Shown here: positions 7,185 through 14,594 of the stretch, piece after piece
Layout of the letters: every line of letters starts with the position of its first letter
How positions within the stretch are numbered: position 1 is the stretch's first letter
DNA from: Magnetococcales bacterium
GTDB taxonomy: Bacteria > Pseudomonadota > Magnetococcia > Magnetococcales > UBA8363
DNA length: 41,765 bases
Assembly: GCA_002753515.1 (NCBI GenBank)
Contig: PEAK01000039.1
Coordinates: 1-41,765, forward strand
Direction: 5' to 3'
The notes under the pieces: generated by a model
What the model saw: the letters and a program-made list of their open reading frames with translations, nothing else
Told to the model about the DNA's origin: nothing
Databases searched by the model: none
Position numbers and translations under genes: made by a program

Positions 7185-8240
7185 TCATCCGCGTGGCGGG
7201 ATGACGGTGACGCAGTGTTCCAAAGCGAGCGTCAATCGTTTCCAATCCGCTTCCGACCCCGGCAGTCCGAAACGCAAGCCGGGGGGATCGTCGAACTTCC
7301 GGACCAGAATCCCCAGACGCGCCAGGTTTTCGTACCACGGCCCCGGGTTGGTCCGTGGTACCCATTGAAACAGGGCGGTACGTCCTTGAACGGTAAGGCC
7401 ATGGCTCGTGAGCAATTGGCAGAGACGTTGGCTCCCCTGCTGCAAATGCTCGCGGGTCTTCTCGACCCAGGAATGATCGGCAAGGGCGGCCCGGGCTATC
7501 CAGCGGGAGGGACCGGCGACGTTCCAAGGACCCAGTTCGGCGCGTACCGCCTGCAACACAGAGGGGTGCGCCAGTAAAAAGCCAACCCGCGCACCTGCCA
7601 GGCCAAAAAATTTGCCCAGGCTGCGCAAGACGAGCAATCCCGCCCGTCCGCTATCGGCGGCAACACTCTCACGGGCTGCGGCATCCATGAACGCCTCATC
7701 GACGATCAGCCAGCCACCATGGTGCTGCAAACGCTGCCACCAGGTGAGGAGTGTCGTTTTGGGAATCACCCGTGCGGTCGGATTGTTGGGATTGACGACG
7801 ATCAACACCCGCAATCGATCCAGGAGCGTGTCCGAAACCTCATCCAATGTCGTGACTTCAAAGCCTTCCCGGTACCAGGCATGGGCATGTTCGGCGTAGG
7901 TTGGCGACATGACGCCGATGGGTCCCTTGGCGAGCAAACGGGGCAAGGTTTGGATGATGGCTTGCGATCCCGCTGCCGGGAGCAGGTGTTGGCAACCGTA
8001 GTATGCCCGAGCCACCGATTCCAGGTCATCCCCGTCTTCGGGCAGCCGGTTCCAGACGTTTTCCGGTATCCCGGGCACCGGCCAGCCCCGGGGATTGATC
8101 CCGGTGGATAAATCGAGCCATTCCCCGGGGGGGATACCCCATACCCGGGAGGCCTCCCGCACCCCGCCACCATGTGGCAACAAGGTTTTATGGGGGCGCA
8201 TGCCGCTGTTTGTCCACGTGTCGGTGACGGTTGCGGACAT
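7185..8240 (-). CDS. cobC: Threonine-phosphate decarboxylase (cobalamin biosynthesis)
   Basis: A PLP-dependent fold-type-I enzyme making (R)-1-amino-2-propanol phosphate from L-threonine phosphate for the cobalamin nucleotide loop. It begins with the family H-G-G-G-V-R-E-A and L-D-L-S-T-G-I-N-P-R-G-W-P-V. It has the substrate-side V-V-N-P-N-N-P-T, the Asp of I-V-D-E-A-F-M-D, and the PLP lysine in R-S-L-G-K-F-F-G-L-A-G. The ATG at 8240 is chosen because GGAGAG lies just upstream; a TTG at 8267 is possible. No other cob genes and no cobalamin riboswitch are visible nearby. The palindromic element at 8281-8430 occupies its upstream region. Confidence 0.92.
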   Translation of the reverse strand: MSATVTDTWTNSGMRPHKTLLPHGGGVREASRVWGIPPGEWLDLSTGINPRGWPVPGIPENVWNRLPEDGDDLESVARAYYGCQHLLPAAGSQAIIQTLPRLLAKGPIGVMSPTYAEHAHAWYREGFEVTTLDEVSDTLLDRLRVLIVVNPNNPTARVIPKTTLLTWWQRLQHHGGWLIVDEAFMDAAARESVAADSGRAGLLVLRSLGKFFGLAGARVGFLLAHPSVLQAVRAELGPWNVAGPSRWIARAALADHSWVEKTREHLQQGSQRLCQLLTSHGLTVQGRTALFQWVPRTNPGPWYENLARLGILVRKFDDPPGLRFGLPGSEADWKRLTLALEHCVTVIPPRG

Positions 8241-8280
8241 CGTTTCTCTCCAGGGTGGGATGGACAAGGCGGTGTGATAT

Positions 8281-8430
8281 TATACCGCAGCTATTTTGGG
8301 ATACGTAGTTTTTGTCATCCCCGCGAAAGCGGGGATCCAGGGGACTTTCCTATCTCCCCTGACTTTCTGGATTCCCGCTTTCGCGGGAATGACGCTGGAA
8401 AACTGCGTATCCCGAGTTGGTTTCGGTATA
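8281..8430. mobile_element. 150-bp palindromic MITE-like element
   Basis: The two halves are inverted copies with ends TATACCG...CGGTATA. Arm features pair in order: GGGATACG with CGTATCCC, GTCATCCCCGCGAAAGCGGG with CCCGCTTTCGCGGGAATGAC, and GATCCAG with CTGGATT. About 20 bases separate the arms. The TA at each end fits TA-target insertion as used by IS630/Tc1-type elements (inference). It contains no gene but supplies the 3' end of the response-regulator gene and sits upstream of cobC. Degenerate relatives lie at 789-833 and 14291-14313. Confidence 0.85.
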
Positions 8431-9342
8431 GCAGGGTAACGTTGTTTTGCAGAAGCGGTTGCGACCTTGGCGTTTGGCTTCATAGAGCATCTGATCCGCC
8501 GCCTCCTGAAGTTGTTCCGGTGTTGCCACGGGTGTGGGGAGCATCGTGGCCACTCCGAGACTGATGGTGACGTGTGCGGCCACCGTGGAGGAGGCATGCG
8601 GCATTTGTAATGCGACAACGGCCTGACGCAACTGTTCCGCGACCCGTTCGGCCCCTTCCGGACCGGTATTGGCCAGTATGGCGACGAACTCCTCCCCCCC
8701 ATATCGCGCCACCATGTCCCCGGGCCGATGCATGCAGTTGAACAAAGCCCGGGCCACCGATTGCAAACACACATCCCCGCCCGAATGACCATAATGATCG
8801 TTGTATTGCTTGAACTGATCCACATCCATCATGATCAGGGAAATAGGTTCCCCGGCACGCAAGGCCCGGTCCCATTCCCGTTTCTTGGCGCTGTCGAACG
8901 AACGCCGGTTGGGTATTTCCGTCAGGCCGTCCAGGGAGACCATCTTTTCCAGCAGGGCCATCTTGCGTTTGAGTCCCAGGTGGGTGCGAATGCGGGCATG
9001 GACGATCGTGGTATGAAACGGTTTGGAAATATAGTCCACCGCCCCCAGGTACAACCCCTGGCTTTCCGACTCGATATCATTTTTGGATGTCAAGAAAATC
9101 ACGGGGATTTCGCGGGTGCGCGGATTTTCCTTCAAGCGGCGCAGCACTTCAAAGCCATCCATTCCCGGCATGATGATATCCAGGAGGATCAAATCGGGCA
9201 GGGCATCGCCTTGTAAAGCCCGCAAGGCTTGCTCCCCATTCTTGGCCACCATGATTTTATAGGTCGTCTTCAATAACCCGACCAGGGATTCAATGTTGAA
9301 GAATTCATCATCCACGATCAATATTTTGGATTGATGTTCCAT
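8350..9342 (-). CDS. Response regulator with GGDEF diguanylate cyclase domain
   Basis: The start ATG at 9342 has GAGGA seven bases upstream. The receiver domain has I-L-I-V-D-D-E-F near the start, the phosphoacceptor Asp in D-L-I-L-L-D-I-I-M-P, T in I-F-L-T-S, and K in Y-I-S-K-P-F. It is followed by a GGDEF domain with D-G-L-T-E-I-P-N-R-R, D-V-D-Q-F-K-Q-Y-N-D-H-Y-G-H and the active-site loop G-G-E-E-F, so c-di-GMP synthesis is expected. The PleD-like single-receiver layout lacks an obvious R-x-x-D inhibitory site at -5. The GGDEF fold ends at K-R-Q-G-R-N-R-F. The last 27 or so residues (from Y-T-E-T-N-S to E-S-Q-G-R) are translated from the palindromic mobile element, so the native C-terminus has been replaced. 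Confidence 0.93.
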   Translation of the reverse strand: MEHQSKILIVDDEFFNIESLVGLLKTTYKIMVAKNGEQALRALQGDALPDLILLDIIMPGMDGFEVLRRLKENPRTREIPVIFLTSKNDIESESQGLYLGAVDYISKPFHTTIVHARIRTHLGLKRKMALLEKMVSLDGLTEIPNRRSFDSAKKREWDRALRAGEPISLIMMDVDQFKQYNDHYGHSGGDVCLQSVARALFNCMHRPGDMVARYGGEEFVAILANTGPEGAERVAEQLRQAVVALQMPHASSTVAAHVTISLGVATMLPTPVATPEQLQEAADQMLYEAKRQGRNRFCKTTLPCYTETNSGYAVFQRHSRESGNPESQGR

Positions 9343-9565
9343 AACGTCCTCATGTGGTTCAGAAGAATCCGGTAGCATGGGTCACCCCCCGTAAAAAGGA
9401 ACAATGTTCAATCCATCTGGCGGCATCATGGTGGGCAAAGAGGGGCGGTTTGGCAAGATCATACCGCCCATCGTCGCATTTTTTTTCCTTTGGCAACGGG
9501 TGAATCGGTATTCATACCAACCGGGAATAGGGTGTGGCTCCCTTATCCCGACAGGAGGTGGTTGC

Positions 9566-9724
9566 ATGGGTTCCAGGGTGCCTGAAGAGGAGCGTGGAAC
9601 ACTACAATTGCCATCATGCAAAAAATATGTTAGTAGGAGACAGCGGATAAATATGACTACACGATGGAGATATAACCATGCAGGAGACCGTCTCTTCCTT
9701 TCATACTTGGCTGCATTTGTCTGA
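9566..9724 (+). CDS. Possible 52-residue leader ORF overlapping the NACHT gene
   Basis: An ATG at 9566 follows a near-perfect AGGAGG (9553-9558, seven-base spacing). The frame stays open to TGA at 9722-9724, overlapping the start of the large gene (9678) by 47 bases in another frame. The product is basic, with R-R-Q-R and K-K-Y, and no family is recognised. It could be a translated leader that couples or regulates expression of the downstream protein. It could also be chance. The ribosome-binding site is better than the one of the large gene itself. Confidence 0.35.
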   Translation: MGSRVPEEERGTLQLPSCKKYVSRRQRINMTTRWRYNHAGDRLFLSYLAAFV

Positions 9725-12700
9725 CATTCACATGGGGTGTCGTGGGGAAGAAATCCGCAGGCAGGTAGATGCGGAATTCAAGCCCCATTTGCAAAAAATG
9801 GTGCAACAGTTGGGTGTTCCCGACATGATTCTATTGACCGGGGATCTGGCTTTTAGTGGCAAGGAAGAAGAGTATCAGCGACTCGATCTTTTTTTGGCCG
9901 ATCTGATGCAATGGATCCATGAGATCCAACCCGGTACTCTCCAGCCGATTGTCGTGCCGGTGCCGGGCAACCACGATCTGACCCGACCTGCACAAGCTCG
10001 GCATTTCCGTTTTTTGGACGACTTCGGGAACAATCCCCATTCTCAGGATCTTTGTGATTTACGGGATGAACTGTGGGGTACGCCTCCGAACATATCCAGT
10101 CTCGAACCCTTTTTTAAAAATTATCAAAAGTGGTTGTGCGACAGTATTGCCCCAAAGTGGCGGGAGAGAGGACTCAAGTTTCAGTTATCTCATTTCCCGG
10201 GCGATTTTCGCCTGGAGGTTGCTACGAATGGCCAGTCGCCATTGCATATCATTGGCCTGAACTCCGCCTGGATGCAATATGCCGAACATGTCGGCAAGAA
10301 CAGCCTGGAAATATATTCCCAGCAATTGCAGACCGTATGGGATGGGATTTCTGGACACAGAAACCTCCTGTTGCTGCATCATCCTCCCGCTTGGTTTTCC
10401 ACGGAATCGCTGAAACGCTTTCAAAGTGACATCTATCCACCGGAGCGCTTTCTCATGTGCCTGCATGGTCATATGCATGAGGGGCGTTCGGAAACAGTGG
10501 CCATTGCGGGCAATCAACCGCGTTATTTTTTTCAGGCACCATCGCTTTTAGGGTTGGAACATTACGGCACATCCCAGGAGATACGTTCTATTGGCTATGT
10601 CTGGGGAAGGCTGACTCAGGACGATCATATCCATGTTTGGCCCATGACCCGGATTCGGCGCGGCAGCGGCCACTGCGAGTTTGACTGGGACCAGGCCTTT
10701 CCAACGGATCTGATCGAGGGGATCCGCATCCGACCATGTGAGGATACAAAGGCGATCAAGAAAAGTGTGCCAGTCGTGGATTTGAAACCGTGGCTGCGTT
10801 CTCTTCACGAGCGCTGCAAATACATCAAGATCAGCGGCATCGGTTCTGGTGTCGGACGTGGCAAACGTGCGAACACCTATTGCATCGAGGAGCTTTACAC
10901 GTTCTTGAAGAGCCATGATGTTGTGGAAAGGAGAGAGAGAGGCAAAGGGGGGCAGGATCTGGAAGCCATGGTGTTTGCCGGCGCACGCCACAATGACGGG
11001 GTCAGTTTGGCCGACCTGTTGCCGAAGTATTCACGACTGTTCATCGAGGGGCAGCCGGGGTCCGGAAAAACCACGTTTTTGCGACTGGCCGCCGCCATGT
11101 TGGCCAAGGATTTGTTGGGGGAAAAATGTCCACAAGGTGGTACTTGGCGTAAACGCTATCTGGGGATGGATGATCGCCGGGATGCGCCGATTCCGCTTCT
11201 GTTAAGATTGTCGGAGTTGGCCGTGCTATTATCAGATACAAAACCGCCCGAAAAAGACGACGACCGTTTTCGCTTGCTGGATCTTCTCCAGACGACAGCC
11301 GATGCTGGGCAGGATGCGGCATGGCGAACGTATTGGTCCTGGCTGTTGGATGAAGGACGCGCCATTCTGTTACTGGATGGTCTGGACGAGGTGGCGGACG
11401 GAACCATCCGCGAGCGGGTGTTCACCATTTTCCAAAGCGCTGCGATCCATTGGAAAAAAAGCACCATTATTGTCAGCAGCCGCCCTATCGCGACAGAGCA
11501 ACTGGAGGCGATGGGTTTTCAGCGCTCGGTAATTGAACCCTTTGCCGCTGCCCAAATGCGGGAGTTCATCAATCGCTGGTCTGCGGCCTTGCATGATCAT
11601 GCCATTGGCGAGCAACCAACCGGTGAAGCGGGTAGGCATGTTGAAATTCTAGAGAAGGCCATTCTTGACAAACCTGCCATCCGCAAATTGGCATCCAATC
11701 CAGTCATGTTGACCTGTCTGTGCGTGGTGCATTGGAACGAAGGCCAATTGCCGGAAGGACGGGCGCGAGTCTATAGGGCAGTGCTTCGTTGGTTGTTGAA
11801 CAGCCGAGAAGAGGTACGAACCAAGGCAGGATACACGAACACTTTCACCCTGGCAGCTTTTTCCAGCATCGCCTTGACTATGATGGGAGATAAAAAGGGT
11901 GACAAGAAGGCTGATATTGATTTGGAAGATGCTGCTAATGCTATCCTGCCACTTCATGATCGTCATTTTCCGAAAATCACCAGGGATCGGAGTAAATTTG
12001 CAAGGGAATGGGTGCGTTTGGAGTGTGTGTATAGCGGTATATTGGAAGAGATGGATAATAACCGCCTGCGTTTTTGGCATTTGACTTTCCAGGAATATTT
12101 GGCAGCACAACAACTGGCCTGGATGAGTGACGACAAAACCAATGGTTGGTGGTCGATTGTTGCTAACCGCCTGGAAAACGCCCAGTGGCGCGAGACAATG
12201 GATCTATTTCCAAGTGTGTTGTTCGATGAGGGTGGTGAACGCCGGGTGGATGAATTGTTGTCGCGTGTTTTGGAAAAGTATCCAGGTCATGATTTAGCGC
12301 AGGATGCCCGCAAGGCTGGCATTCTCGGTCGCATTCTCGACCCCTTAAAGGTTTATCAGTATCAACCCAGACCGGAGATTCAAAGACAATACCAGCAGGT
12401 TTTGGATCGGGCCATGGCCATTTTTACACCAGAGGGGGCGGCCAAAGTGTCCATCATGGATCGCCTGCTGGTGGCAGAGGCCTTGGGTCAGGGGGGTGAT
12501 CCGCGCCTTGCTGAAGATCGATGGCGGGAAAACCTGATCAAGGTACCCGGTACGGATATCGCCTTGGGAAAATACTTGGTGACGGTGCAGGAATACCAGC
12601 GCTTTGTCGACGATGGTGGCTATGACAATCCCGATTTTTGGCAGGAGAAGCATGCCTGGGCCTTCCGCAAAGACGAGGGATGGCAAGAGCCAAATGGTTG

Positions 12701-13202
12701 GATTAACCAATTGGATCACCCCAACTGGCCAGTGACGGGCGTCTCCTGGTATGAAGCGTTAGCCTATTGTCGTTGGCTCCAGACGCAGAAAAATGTAGAG
12801 TTTTTTTTGCCTGAGGATGAAGACTGGCAAGCAGCGGCCACTCCTGCCCAAGGTAAATACCCCTGGGGCAACGCAAAGCCTACTCCAGAGTTGGCCAATT
12901 ACGACAAGAGCAAAATAGGCCATGCTACTCCGGTGGGGCTTTATCCCGCTGGCAATGGTCGGTATGGTCATTACGATTTGGCGGGTAATGTTTGGGAATG
13001 GTGCGCCACTCCAATAACGGGTTCCGACGTCTCTGATGAGGATATTCAGAAATACGGACCACCGCAGGTAGCCAGGGGTGGTGGCAACGAAGGCCCGGAA
13101 GCGCATCTTCGCGCTACTGTGCGCGCCAGGATCTTTGCCGGCAGCCGCTTCGTCAGCCTGGGCTTTCGTGTTGCCGCACCCGCCAGCACGGTTGATCCTT
13201 GA
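9678..13202 (+). CDS. Metallophosphoesterase-NACHT-FGE/C-type-lectin-like fusion (NLR-like)
   Basis: 1174 residues; ATG preceded by TGGAGATATAACC. Domain 1 (~8-310) is a calcineurin-like phosphoesterase with every metal motif present: S-D-I-H, T-G-D-L-A-F-S-G, P-G-N-H-D, L-H-H-P-P, L-H-G-H-M-H. Domain 2 (~375-830) is a NACHT NTPase: Walker A E-G-Q-P-G-S-G-K-T-T (~457), Walker B L-L-L-D-G-L-D-E-V (~563), a sensor stretch V-S-S-R-P, and the distal helix motif F-W-H-L-T-F-Q-E-Y-L-A-A (~797). Domain 3 (~945-1170) is a formylglycine-generating-enzyme/SUMF1-type fold (Y-P-W-G, D-L-A-G-N-V-W-E-W-C, R-G-G, L-G-F-R-V-A). The C-terminal cysteines used by true FGE are absent, so it is probably a ligand-binding lectin-like fold. 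By analogy with bacterial NACHT proteins, the third domain would sense, NACHT would switch, and the phosphoesterase would be the effector. An antiphage role is inferred, not shown. Confidence 0.9.
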   Translation: MQETVSSFHTWLHLSDIHMGCRGEEIRRQVDAEFKPHLQKMVQQLGVPDMILLTGDLAFSGKEEEYQRLDLFLADLMQWIHEIQPGTLQPIVVPVPGNHDLTRPAQARHFRFLDDFGNNPHSQDLCDLRDELWGTPPNISSLEPFFKNYQKWLCDSIAPKWRERGLKFQLSHFPGDFRLEVATNGQSPLHIIGLNSAWMQYAEHVGKNSLEIYSQQLQTVWDGISGHRNLLLLHHPPAWFSTESLKRFQSDIYPPERFLMCLHGHMHEGRSETVAIAGNQPRYFFQAPSLLGLEHYGTSQEIRSIGYVWGRLTQDDHIHVWPMTRIRRGSGHCEFDWDQAFPTDLIEGIRIRPCEDTKAIKKSVPVVDLKPWLRSLHERCKYIKISGIGSGVGRGKRANTYCIEELYTFLKSHDVVERRERGKGGQDLEAMVFAGARHNDGVSLADLLPKYSRLFIEGQPGSGKTTFLRLAAAMLAKDLLGEKCPQGGTWRKRYLGMDDRRDAPIPLLLRLSELAVLLSDTKPPEKDDDRFRLLDLLQTTADAGQDAAWRTYWSWLLDEGRAILLLDGLDEVADGTIRERVFTIFQSAAIHWKKSTIIVSSRPIATEQLEAMGFQRSVIEPFAAAQMREFINRWSAALHDHAIGEQPTGEAGRHVEILEKAILDKPAIRKLASNPVMLTCLCVVHWNEGQLPEGRARVYRAVLRWLLNSREEVRTKAGYTNTFTLAAFSSIALTMMGDKKGDKKADIDLEDAANAILPLHDRHFPKITRDRSKFAREWVRLECVYSGILEEMDNNRLRFWHLTFQEYLAAQQLAWMSDDKTNGWWSIVANRLENAQWRETMDLFPSVLFDEGGERRVDELLSRVLEKYPGHDLAQDARKAGILGRILDPLKVYQYQPRPEIQRQYQQVLDRAMAIFTPEGAAKVSIMDRLLVAEALGQGGDPRLAEDRWRENLIKVPGTDIALGKYLVTVQEYQRFVDDGGYDNPDFWQEKHAWAFRKDEGWQEPNGWINQLDHPNWPVTGVSWYEALAYCRWLQTQKNVEFFLPEDEDWQAAATPAQGKYPWGNAKPTPELANYDKSKIGHATPVGLYPAGNGRYGHYDLAGNVWEWCATPITGSDVSDEDIQKYGPPQVARGGGNEGPEAHLRATVRARIFAGSRFVSLGFRVAAPASTVDP
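13069..13190 (+). other. Candidate diversity-generating variable region at the 3' end of the NACHT gene
   Basis: The segment encodes V-A-R-G-G-G-N-E-G, then L-R-A-T-V-R-A-R, then S-R-F-V-S-L-G-F-R-V-A. This is the position and framework of the variable repeat in retroelement-diversified lectin-fold proteins (R-G-G...L-R-A...R...G-F-R-V). Several framework gaps hold codons of NNC type (ATC, GGC, AGC, TTC, GTC, AGC) that could derive from AAC by adenine mutagenesis. No template repeat or reverse transcriptase is visible in the window, so this is a hypothesis. Ordinary FGE-fold proteins share the framework. Confidence 0.35.
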
Positions 13203-13278
13203 TTTCCTTGCCCAGGCTTCGCGTTTCAGGGGACAATGCCAACGCCCATTTGCCCGTTATCAGGATGTCTGACACCCC

Positions 13279-14274
13279 ATGAATGCCCACGACCTTGGTT
13301 ACACCAAACTTTTTTCTCACGCCCGAATGATCCAAGACCTCCTGGTTGGCTTCGTGCAAGAAGATTGGGTAACGGGACTGGATTTTTCTACACTGGAAAA
13401 GGTGAACACGCTCTACGTCACCGACGATTTCCGCAAAAGAATAGATGATCTGGTATGGAAAATCCGCTGGCAAGGGACGGAACGCTGGCTTTTCATCTAC
13501 GCGATTCTTGAGCCACAATCCACGGTCGATGACATTATGGCGATTAGAAATACCCTGTATGCCATGCTGCTCTACCAGGATTTGCGTCAGTCCAGCAAAA
13601 TACTGAAAGGTCAAAAATTTCCTCCGATTGTCCCGATTGTCTTGTATAATGGGAGCAGTCAATGGACAGCATCGCTGGATGTCGCCGATTTGATCGAGGA
13701 ATCACCCCCTGGCCTTGAAGCCTATCGACCGCATATGCGTTACCTGCTGGTGGACGAACATAGATGTCTGGAGAGTGACCTGAAGTCCATGCATAACGTG
13801 GTTGCGGCGTTGTTTCGATTGGAGAAAAGTCGCCGAATTGAAGATGTACGACAAGTGATTCACGAGTTGGGTACTTGGTTGCGTGATCCAGAACAGCAAG
13901 AATTGCGTCGTGCTTTTGCCAATTGGTTGACTCGGATTTTGCTGCCAAGACTGTCAAAACATTATTGTGCCGTCCCGGAATCCATTCCGGAGATGAATGA
14001 CCTTGGGGAGGTACACACCATGTTAGCGGAAACAGCGGAAAGATGGACCAAAGAATGGTTACAGGAAGGACTTCAGGAAGGACTTCAGAAAGGACTCCAG
14101 AAAGGACGACAGGAAGAGGCCGCCACTATGCTCCTCAGGCAGATGCGTCGTAAATTCATCCAGGTTCCCGACGAAATAACTGAAAAAGTGAAATCTGCAA
14201 ATCTGGAACTGATTGAATTATGGGGTGACAACTTCGTTTTCGCGGACTCTCTGGATGACGTTTTTGCATCCTGA
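13279..14274 (+). CDS. Rpn-family PD-(D/E)XK nuclease (recombination-promoting, transposase_31 type)
   Basis: 331 residues. The N-terminus (Y-T-K-L-F-S-H-A...I-Q-D-L-L) is that of Rpn/YhgA-like proteins. The nuclease core shows the Asp in R-I-D-D-L-V-W-K-I and the Glu-Gln pair in Y-A-I-L-E-P-Q-S, followed by the helix with M-A-I-R-N-T-L-Y. The tail has a charged, repeat-built helix (Q-E-G-L-Q-E-G-L-Q-K-G) and a DUF4351-like end (S-L-D-D-V-F). Family members are DNA endonucleases linked to RecA-independent recombination and, more recently, phage defence. It lies 76 bp after the NACHT gene on the same strand. An internal start near 14020 may give a separate short product. Confidence 0.88.
   Translation: MNAHDLGYTKLFSHARMIQDLLVGFVQEDWVTGLDFSTLEKVNTLYVTDDFRKRIDDLVWKIRWQGTERWLFIYAILEPQSTVDDIMAIRNTLYAMLLYQDLRQSSKILKGQKFPPIVPIVLYNGSSQWTASLDVADLIEESPPGLEAYRPHMRYLLVDEHRCLESDLKSMHNVVAALFRLEKSRRIEDVRQVIHELGTWLRDPEQQELRRAFANWLTRILLPRLSKHYCAVPESIPEMNDLGEVHTMLAETAERWTKEWLQEGLQEGLQKGLQKGRQEEAATMLLRQMRRKFIQVPDEITEKVKSANLELIELWGDNFVFADSLDDVFAS
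14020..14274 (+). CDS. Possible intragenic C-terminal product of the Rpn gene (antitoxin-like)
   Basis: ATG at 14020-14022, in frame with the Rpn gene (codon 248), is preceded by GGGGAGG at 14005-14011 with an 8-base gap. That is a much stronger site than the one for the full-length start. The product would be 84 residues comprising the repeat helix and the DUF4351-like tail. Intragenic C-terminal antitoxins are known in the Rpn family. That this one is made is inference from the ribosome-binding site alone. Confidence 0.45.
   Translation: MLAETAERWTKEWLQEGLQEGLQKGLQKGRQEEAATMLLRQMRRKFIQVPDEITEKVKSANLELIELWGDNFVFADSLDDVFAS
14062..14109 (+). repeat. Four tandem 12-bp units inside the Rpn gene
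   Basis: Units CAGGAAGGACTT, CAGGAAGGACTT, CAGAAAGGACTC and CAGAAAGGACGA follow each other, encoding the Q-E/K-G-L/R tetrapeptide repeated. The unit number could vary by slippage without breaking the frame. Confidence 0.85.
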
Positions 14275-14594
14275 CTTTAAACCGCACCTGTCTTGGGATG
14301 ACGCTGGAAAATTTTCTTTTTTGATGTTGTCAAACCAAAAATAACAGGCAAATTTTTCGCATTTTTGGTCAAATACGTCTTTTTCATAACACGGTCATGT
14401 ACAGCGGATAGGGAGGAATACTCACGACCATCATGGGGCAAAATACCTGCCGTTCCGTTTGCAGGAATTTTTTGGGTTGCTCTCCGATCATACTGACATC
14501 ACCCTGGCAAGGCTTCAAGGAATCCTGGCGTATTATTTTTGCCCCGGGCAACAACTCTCGGGGTGCCAAGCCAGCGCCTGAAACGAGGTTTGAA
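14275..14594. other. Gene-free interval between Rpn gene and the coiled-coil membrane protein
   Basis: No credible gene on either strand in about 320 bp. A fragment at 14291-14313 (CTTGGGATGACGCTGGAAAA) resembles the right arm of the palindromic element at 8281-8430. The rest is AT-richer than the flanking genes and contains several T-runs. No clear hairpin-plus-T terminator was found. Confidence 0.4.
14291..14313. repeat. Fragment of the palindromic element
   Basis: GGGATGACGCTGGAAAA matches the inner-to-outer right arm of the 8281-8430 element (GGGAATGACGCTGGAAAACT) with one base missing. The rest of the element is not present. Short length makes this a modest call. Confidence 0.4.

Noticed and set aside
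8314-8392. CRISPR-like or tRNA-like structure
   Set aside because: There is one inverted pair and no regularly spaced direct repeats. The palindrome lacks tRNA features.
8350-8430. Tail of the GGDEF protein taken as a functional domain
   Set aside because: The residues come from the inverted repeat and resemble repeat translations annotated by mistake in many genomes.
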